Part shown: positions 59,702 through 64,000 of the stretch, in pieces
Numbering within the stretch: the first letter of the stretch is position 1
Layout of the letters: each line of letters starts with the position of its first letter
NCBI GenBank assembly: GCA_947452555.1
Contig: CANGDH010000007.1
Span: 1 to 64,000, forward strand
Length of the DNA: 64,000 bases
From: Bacteroidota bacterium
Lineage (GTDB): Bacteria > Bacteroidota > Bacteroidia > Chitinophagales > Chitinophagaceae
Direction: 5' to 3'
Notes under the pieces: model-generated
The model's database searches: none
The model's input: the letters and a program-made list of their open reading frames with translations, nothing else
Told to the model about the DNA's origin: nothing
Translations under genes and position numbers: made by a program

Positions 59702-59908
59702 ATGGACACTTCAAAAATGATCAAAGCGTACTGCTTAAAAACAAAAGAAAAAAATGTACCAATGCACGATGCTGTTATAACTAGAACCGTTAAAGGTGGT
59801 TATATGGCAGGTGGTAATGATGGTAAAGGAAATAAAATGGCAGCTATCATGAGCGAAACAAATGCATTAAAAGCAATCGCTGACGGTGTAGCTACAAAAG
59901 GATTTTAG
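59702..59908 (+). CDS. Small conserved protein (DUF5679-like beginning)
   Basis: The 68-residue protein starts MDTSKMIKAYCLKTKEKNVP and continues with a Gly/Lys/Met-rich middle (GGYMAGGNDGKGNKMAAIM) and a short helix. The opening resembles the YCxKCK start of DUF5679 zinc-ribbon proteins, but only one Cys is present, so zinc binding is unlikely. I recall similar small proteins in Bacteroidota but know no function. It lies 107 nt after gyrB, with no clear promoter, and is followed by a bidirectional terminator. Confidence 0.7.
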   Translation: MDTSKMIKAYCLKTKEKNVPMHDAVITRTVKGGYMAGGNDGKGNKMAAIMSETNALKAIADGVATKGF

Positions 59909-59976
59909 GAATTAATTATTCGGTGAAATAAATCTTTATTTCATCAGACGCTTTCGCGTCTTCTTCTCTAAAGATT

Positions 59977-60014
59977 AGAACAAGGCCACTTTAAACAGTG
60001 GCCTTGTTCTATTT
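59977..60014. terminator. Bidirectional terminator between convergent genes
   Basis: A perfect 14-bp stem, AGAACAAGGCCACT / AGTGGCCTTGTTCT (59977-59990 and 59997-60010), has a 6-nt loop and is followed by TTTT on the plus side. It overlaps the stop of the DUF4870 gene. A smaller hairpin, AGACGCTTTCGCGTCT, lies at about 59946-59961. Confidence 0.85.
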
Positions 60015-60362
60015 TATAAAACGAATACACATAGGATAACGATATGGTTTGCCGTCCAGTGCTTTTATGGCAGCTACAATACCAACAACTAAAGAAAAGA
60101 ATCCAAGAAAGATTAAGCCGAAAATTCCAATAATTACAATAATTAATATAATACTCACAGTGTAATAGATAGCCATACTGATTTGAAAATTCAATGACTC
60201 TTTAGCATGTTCACTTACAAATGGAGATTCGTCTTTTTTGACTAAATAAATAATTAGTGGTGCTAAAAAAGAAACGAAAATACCTAACACATGCGCCAGC
60301 ATAGCCAGTGTTCTTTCATCCTGAGTAGGATGTAAATAAATATCTTGATTTTGATTTTCCAT
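60009..60362 (-). CDS. DUF4870 membrane protein
   Basis: A 117-residue protein with the DUF4870 layout: cytoplasmic start, then HPTQDERTLAMLAHVLGIFV, FLAPLIIYLVKKDESPFVSEHAKESLNFQ as the family core, and three transmembrane helices (about 20-40, 60-80 and 80-100). The ending is basic (PYRYPMCIRFIK). No function is established for the family. It lies between the bidirectional terminator and mfd on the minus strand. Confidence 0.9.
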   Translation of the reverse strand: MENQNQDIYLHPTQDERTLAMLAHVLGIFVSFLAPLIIYLVKKDESPFVSEHAKESLNFQISMAIYYTVSIILIIVIIGIFGLIFLGFFSLVVGIVAAIKALDGKPYRYPMCIRFIK

Positions 60363-60420
60363 AAAATAATATTTAATTGACTTATGACTAATAATAAGAT
60401 TGATAGTAAGTTACAATTAA

Positions 60421-63400
60421 TTAAGAATTTACACTTATTCCTGCATGCATTTTATTTAACACTCTAAGGCAGTTTTCCATGCCTTTTACATCCCTTATAA
60501 TTAGAATAAACATCTTACCCACCTGCTTGAAATTAGCAGTATTCATTGAAGTTTGCGTGAATGATAATAAATTCTTAAATGTCAAACTTTCAAAGTAGGG
60601 CGAGTCAGGTCTGTTTATAAAATAACAACGCATCGTATGGTCCTTCAAAGTAATTTTTTCAAAACCAAGACTAATAGCAGCCCTTCTACAACTCACAGTT
60701 ACAAATAAGTCTTTTACGGAATCTGGCATAGGGCCAAATCGATCCGCCATTTCAACTTGCATATTTGCTAATTCCTCCTCTGACTCTGATTGATCTAGTC
60801 TTGTGTATAAAGACAAACGTTCTCCAATATTTTCTACATAACTATCTGGTATCATGATTTCTAAGTCGGTATCAATGGTACAATCTTGCACAAAATCGTC
60901 CTGCTTACTAATCTCTTCTTGGAATAACTCTTTAAAGTCTGAACGTTTCAATTCTCGAACCGCTTCTGCTAGGATCTTTTGATACATTTCAAATCCAATT
61001 TCTGCCATAAACCCACTCTGCTCCCCTCCTAATAAATTACCGGCACCCCTAATGTCTAAATCGCGCATTGCAATTTGAAATCCACTCCCCAACTCACTAA
61101 ACTGCTCCAAAGTTTGTAGTCGCTTTCGAGAATCGTCTGGCAGTGAACTTATTGGAGGTGCTAATAAATAACAAAAAGCTTTTTTATTACTTCGTCCTAC
61201 TCTTCCTCTTAATTGATGTAAATCACTTAAGCCAAAATGATGTGCATTATTTACTATAATTGTGTTGACGTTTGGAATATCAACCCCGCTTTCTACAATA
61301 TTAGTACAAACTAATACATCATATCGTCGCTCAATAAAGTCTAATATTTTTTCTTCTAATTGATGCCCTTCTAATTGACCGTGTGCATAACCAATACTCA
61401 AGTCCGGACATAATTTTTGTATCACTGCACACATTTCTGATAACCCCTGCACTCTATTATGTATAAAAAACACTTGACCGCCTCTTTCTGTTTCAAAATA
61501 AATAGTCTCTCTAATAATGTCTTCATGAAATACCTGCACCTCAGTATGGATAGGTTGCCTATTAGCAGGTGCTGTATTTATAATACTTAAATCGCGCGCT
61601 CCCATTAAACTAAAATGCAAGGTTCTAGGAATAGGTGTCGCTGTCAATGTTAAGCAATCTACATTGGTGCGTAAGGTTTTTAATTTCTCCTTATGTGCCA
61701 CTCCGAATTTTTGTTCTTCATCTATAATCATCAAACCTAAATCCTTAAAATTTACGTCTTTACCTAAAACTCCATGTGTTCCTACCAAAATGTCAATCTT
61801 GCCTTCTTTAACTTTAGCAATTGTTTCTTTCTTTTCTGCAGCAGATTTGAATCTATTTAAATAGTCAATGGTAATAGGAAAGTCTTTTAAACGCTCTTTA
61901 AAAGTTTTGTAATGCTGGTATGCCAATATGGTAGTAGGTACCAATAATGCAACTTGCTTACCATCTACTGCTGCTTTGAATGCAGCTCTCACTGCTACTT
62001 CTGTCTTTCCAAATCCAACATCCCCGCAAACCAATCTGTCCATTGGAGCCGATTGTTCCATATCTCTTTTTACATCTGCTATTGCTTTCGCTTGATCTAT
62101 AGTATCCTCATACATAAATGATGCTTCTAGTTCATGCATCATATAATTGTCTGGCGTAAAAGCAAAACCATGTTGTGATTTTCTTTGCGCATATAACTTA
62201 ATCAAATCAAAGGCAATAGTCTTAACCTTTATTTTTGTTTTCTCTTTTAATCTCACCCAAGCATCAGAACCTAATTTATTTACTTTGGGAGGAGTACCTT
62301 CTTTGCCTGTGTATTTAGATATTTTATGAAGTGAATTAATATTGACATATAAAATATCACTGTCTTTATATATAATTCTAACGGCTTCTTGTGTAACACC
62401 ATTTACTTCCATTTTTTGTAAACCACTATACACTCCTACTCCATGATCAATATGTGTTACAAAATCACCTGGAGCTAGGTCTCTTAGCGTTCTTAGTGTA
62501 ATAGCTTTACTTTTAGTGTATGCCTGTTTTACTTTGTACTTGTGATATCGCTGAAATATTTGATGGTCTGTATAGCAAACTATTTTATGATCATGGTCAA
62601 TAAACCCTTCATGTATATTTTTTACAATTGGTGTAAATTGAATTTCTGTTTTAAGATCCGTAAAAATTGCATGTAACCTTTCTAGTTGCTTTGCTTGCTC
62701 TGCAAATAAAAATAAATGATACCCCTTTTTCTCTAACTCCTGCAAGTTGGCAATTAAGTATTGAAACTGTCTGTTAAATGAAGGCTGCACTTGTGTGTTA
62801 AAGGAAATTTTCTGTTCAGTCAAGTGTTGCTGAAATCCCCATTCTATAATACTTCTACTTGCAAGCTGAACTTCTGTAGCTTCTGTCGAAACAAAGTCCT
62901 CTAAATGACTTGTTTTTTGATGAGGATCATTTTCTTCTAACGTTGGCTTGCCTTTATGAAGGTCTAAATAGTCGGTCAATGCCTCGTATTGGTCCATCCC
63001 TTTTTGCTTTATTACATCCCAGTCTTTAAGCCATATAATTGTATCATTTGAAACAAATTCTAGTAAAGGGATTTTTTGAGTATCCTCAAACTGGGTTGTT
63101 ACATTTGGAATAATATTAACCTGAAGTAATTTCCTTTCACTTAACTGTGATGCAGGATCAAATAAACGAATACTATCTACTTCTTCACCAAATAATTCAA
63201 TACGATATGGCTTTTCATTTCCAAAAGAATAAATATCAAAAATGCCACCTCTTACGGCGAATTGCCCTGGCTCATAAACGAAATCTGTTCTTTCAAAACC
63301 ATAGTCCACTAACTGTTGCATTAGACCATTCAAATCCAAATTGTCATTGGTCTTGATTTGAATAATATTTTGCTGAAGGGTTTTAGGCAATATTACTTTT

Positions 63401-63813
63401 TCGAATATTGCTTCAGGATATGTGACTATAATTTTTTTATTCCCCCCCATTGAAATCTTAGTCAATGCTTCTGTCCTTAACATAACATGTGAAGGATTTA
63501 ATAAACTAAAATTATGAGGTGTCTTAAAGGAAGAAGGAAAATAAAATAAGTCTAATGCTTCTGTTATACTCTCTACTGAATTGAAAAAATATGCCGCTTC
63601 TTCTGCATCATTCAAAACAATGACATGATTTATATGTCCAGTTTTGGGGTGTTTGAAAATGGTTTCCAATACAAATGCAGCAGCCGACCCATGTAAATTT
63701 TGTAAATAGTATTGAACTGGCTTTTGTTGCTCAATGGACATAACTATGCCATCTACCAATCGATTTAGTAGGGGGGAATTTTGGAACCGTTCAAACAAAG
63801 ATTGCTCATTCAT
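60421..63813 (-). CDS. mfd: Transcription-repair coupling factor Mfd
   Basis: DNA translocase that removes stalled RNA polymerase and recruits UvrA. The 1130-residue protein has an N-terminal UvrB-homology module, the RNA-polymerase-interacting domain with LAPGDFVTHIDHGVGVYSGL, and a RecG-like helicase core with Walker A CGDVGFGKTEVAVRAAFKA, DEEQKFGVAHKE, TATPIPRTL, HGQLEGHQLE and QLRGRVGRSNKKAFCYLL. The C-terminal TRCF domain follows (about 990-1090). It starts at 63813 after a matching -7 element. Confidence 0.97.
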   Translation of the reverse strand: MNEQSLFERFQNSPLLNRLVDGIVMSIEQQKPVQYYLQNLHGSAAAFVLETIFKHPKTGHINHVIVLNDAEEAAYFFNSVESITEALDLFYFPSSFKTPHNFSLLNPSHVMLRTEALTKISMGGNKKIIVTYPEAIFEKVILPKTLQQNIIQIKTNDNLDLNGLMQQLVDYGFERTDFVYEPGQFAVRGGIFDIYSFGNEKPYRIELFGEEVDSIRLFDPASQLSERKLLQVNIIPNVTTQFEDTQKIPLLEFVSNDTIIWLKDWDVIKQKGMDQYEALTDYLDLHKGKPTLEENDPHQKTSHLEDFVSTEATEVQLASRSIIEWGFQQHLTEQKISFNTQVQPSFNRQFQYLIANLQELEKKGYHLFLFAEQAKQLERLHAIFTDLKTEIQFTPIVKNIHEGFIDHDHKIVCYTDHQIFQRYHKYKVKQAYTKSKAITLRTLRDLAPGDFVTHIDHGVGVYSGLQKMEVNGVTQEAVRIIYKDSDILYVNINSLHKISKYTGKEGTPPKVNKLGSDAWVRLKEKTKIKVKTIAFDLIKLYAQRKSQHGFAFTPDNYMMHELEASFMYEDTIDQAKAIADVKRDMEQSAPMDRLVCGDVGFGKTEVAVRAAFKAAVDGKQVALLVPTTILAYQHYKTFKERLKDFPITIDYLNRFKSAAEKKETIAKVKEGKIDILVGTHGVLGKDVNFKDLGLMIIDEEQKFGVAHKEKLKTLRTNVDCLTLTATPIPRTLHFSLMGARDLSIINTAPANRQPIHTEVQVFHEDIIRETIYFETERGGQVFFIHNRVQGLSEMCAVIQKLCPDLSIGYAHGQLEGHQLEEKILDFIERRYDVLVCTNIVESGVDIPNVNTIIVNNAHHFGLSDLHQLRGRVGRSNKKAFCYLLAPPISSLPDDSRKRLQTLEQFSELGSGFQIAMRDLDIRGAGNLLGGEQSGFMAEIGFEMYQKILAEAVRELKRSDFKELFQEEISKQDDFVQDCTIDTDLEIMIPDSYVENIGERLSLYTRLDQSESEEELANMQVEMADRFGPMPDSVKDLFVTVSCRRAAISLGFEKITLKDHTMRCYFINRPDSPYFESLTFKNLLSFTQTSMNTANFKQVGKMFILIIRDVKGMENCLRVLNKMHAGISVNS

Positions 63814-63825
63814 AGATCACAGCTG

Positions 63826-63833
63826 CAAAGATA
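63826..63833 (-). promoter_or_regulatory. -7 promoter element of mfd
   Basis: On the minus strand TATCTTTG matches TAnnTTTG and lies 12 nt before the mfd ATG. The TGA of the upstream gene is only 9 nt away (63842-63844). Confidence 0.55.
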
Positions 63834-63841
63834 CGGTGTAA

Positions 63842-64000
63842 TCAATAAACAGCTTTTGTATTTACTTTAATATCTAATTGAACAATTTTACTTTTTACTA
63901 CACTTATTGTCGCAATTTCATTGTACTGATTGAAAAAAGGAATAAAATAACCATCATTATAAGCCACTAAAATTGTATACTTACCTGGATTCAAGTTTAT
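63842..64000 (-). CDS. C-terminal end of a secreted or lipoprotein-type protein (partial)
   Basis: Fifty-two codons and a TGA are visible; the start lies beyond the right edge. The sequence contains LNPGKYTILVAYNDGYFIPF and ends IVQLDIKVNTKAVY, resembling the end of a carboxypeptidase-regulatory or PEGA-like beta-sandwich, where a PGxYxI strand is typical. That is a motif-level impression only. It is upstream of mfd on the same strand. Confidence 0.65.
   Translation of the reverse strand: MNLNPGKYTILVAYNDGYFIPFFNQYNEIATISVVKSKIVQLDIKVNTKAVY

Overview
The window is AT-rich chromosomal DNA from a member of the Bacteroidota, most likely a Chitinophagaceae-type organism. The evidence is a type IX secretion/gliding apparatus (porV, porU, gldJ), T9SS C-terminal sorting domains, DUF4292, DUF983 and DUF4870 proteins, Bacteroidota promoter elements (TAnnTTTG at -7) and no obvious Shine-Dalgarno sequences. 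The family-level assignment is inference. All gene identities come from reading the translations; no database search was run.

Layout from left to right. (1) 1-12470, minus strand, accessory surface region. It holds a giant phage-tail-fibre-like secreted protein that runs off the left edge, a small T9SS-sorted protein, and a tight seven-gene run. In transcription order the run is a LuxR-type regulator, an 88-residue protein, a GldL-like motor protein with a long extra domain, a GldM-like protein, a beta-helix plus PorG-like outer-membrane barrel, a lipoprotein, and a 7-TM AraC regulator. I read this as a divergent second GldLM-type rotary motor unit and the most novel item here. (2) 12674-30087, minus strand. 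A TIGR01777 epimerase lies just beyond the complete division and cell-wall (dcw) cluster mraZ-rsmH-ftsL-ftsI-murE-mraY-murD-ftsW-murG-murC-ftsQ-ftsA-ftsZ. The cluster is headed by a four-copy 10-bp MraZ-operator-like array and ends in a strong terminator. (3) 30309-44349. queA (plus) is followed by minus-strand genes for a histidine kinase, atpC/atpD, glpF/glpK, an EnvC-like protein, a DUF4292 lipoprotein, dut, porV and porU. (4) 44464-48225, plus strand: gldJ-ispF-murF-DUF983, then tRNA-Ser(GGA). (5) 48226-54463: a repeat-rich gap, tatD and a polysaccharide deacetylase (minus), then gltX, a B12-binding domain protein, an enoyl-CoA hydratase and fumC (plus). (6) 54464-64000: a nested palindromic element, an amidohydrolase lipoprotein and its upstream AraC regulator (minus), gyrB and a 68-residue protein (plus), DUF4870 and mfd (minus), and the 3' end of another minus-strand gene.

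How the genes fit together. The dcw cluster and murF cover UDP-MurNAc-pentapeptide synthesis from MurC onward, lipid I/II formation (MraY, MurG), and septal synthesis (FtsW, FtsI, FtsQ, FtsL, FtsA, FtsZ). The core T9SS genes porV, porU and gldJ supply outer-membrane shuttling, sortase activity and gliding/secretion functions; the T9SS-sorted 187-residue protein is a likely client, and the giant fibre may be as well. The GldL/GldM/PorG-like operon has no gldK or gldN beside it, so it may work with the core apparatus or form a separate trans-envelope machine; the sequence cannot decide between these.
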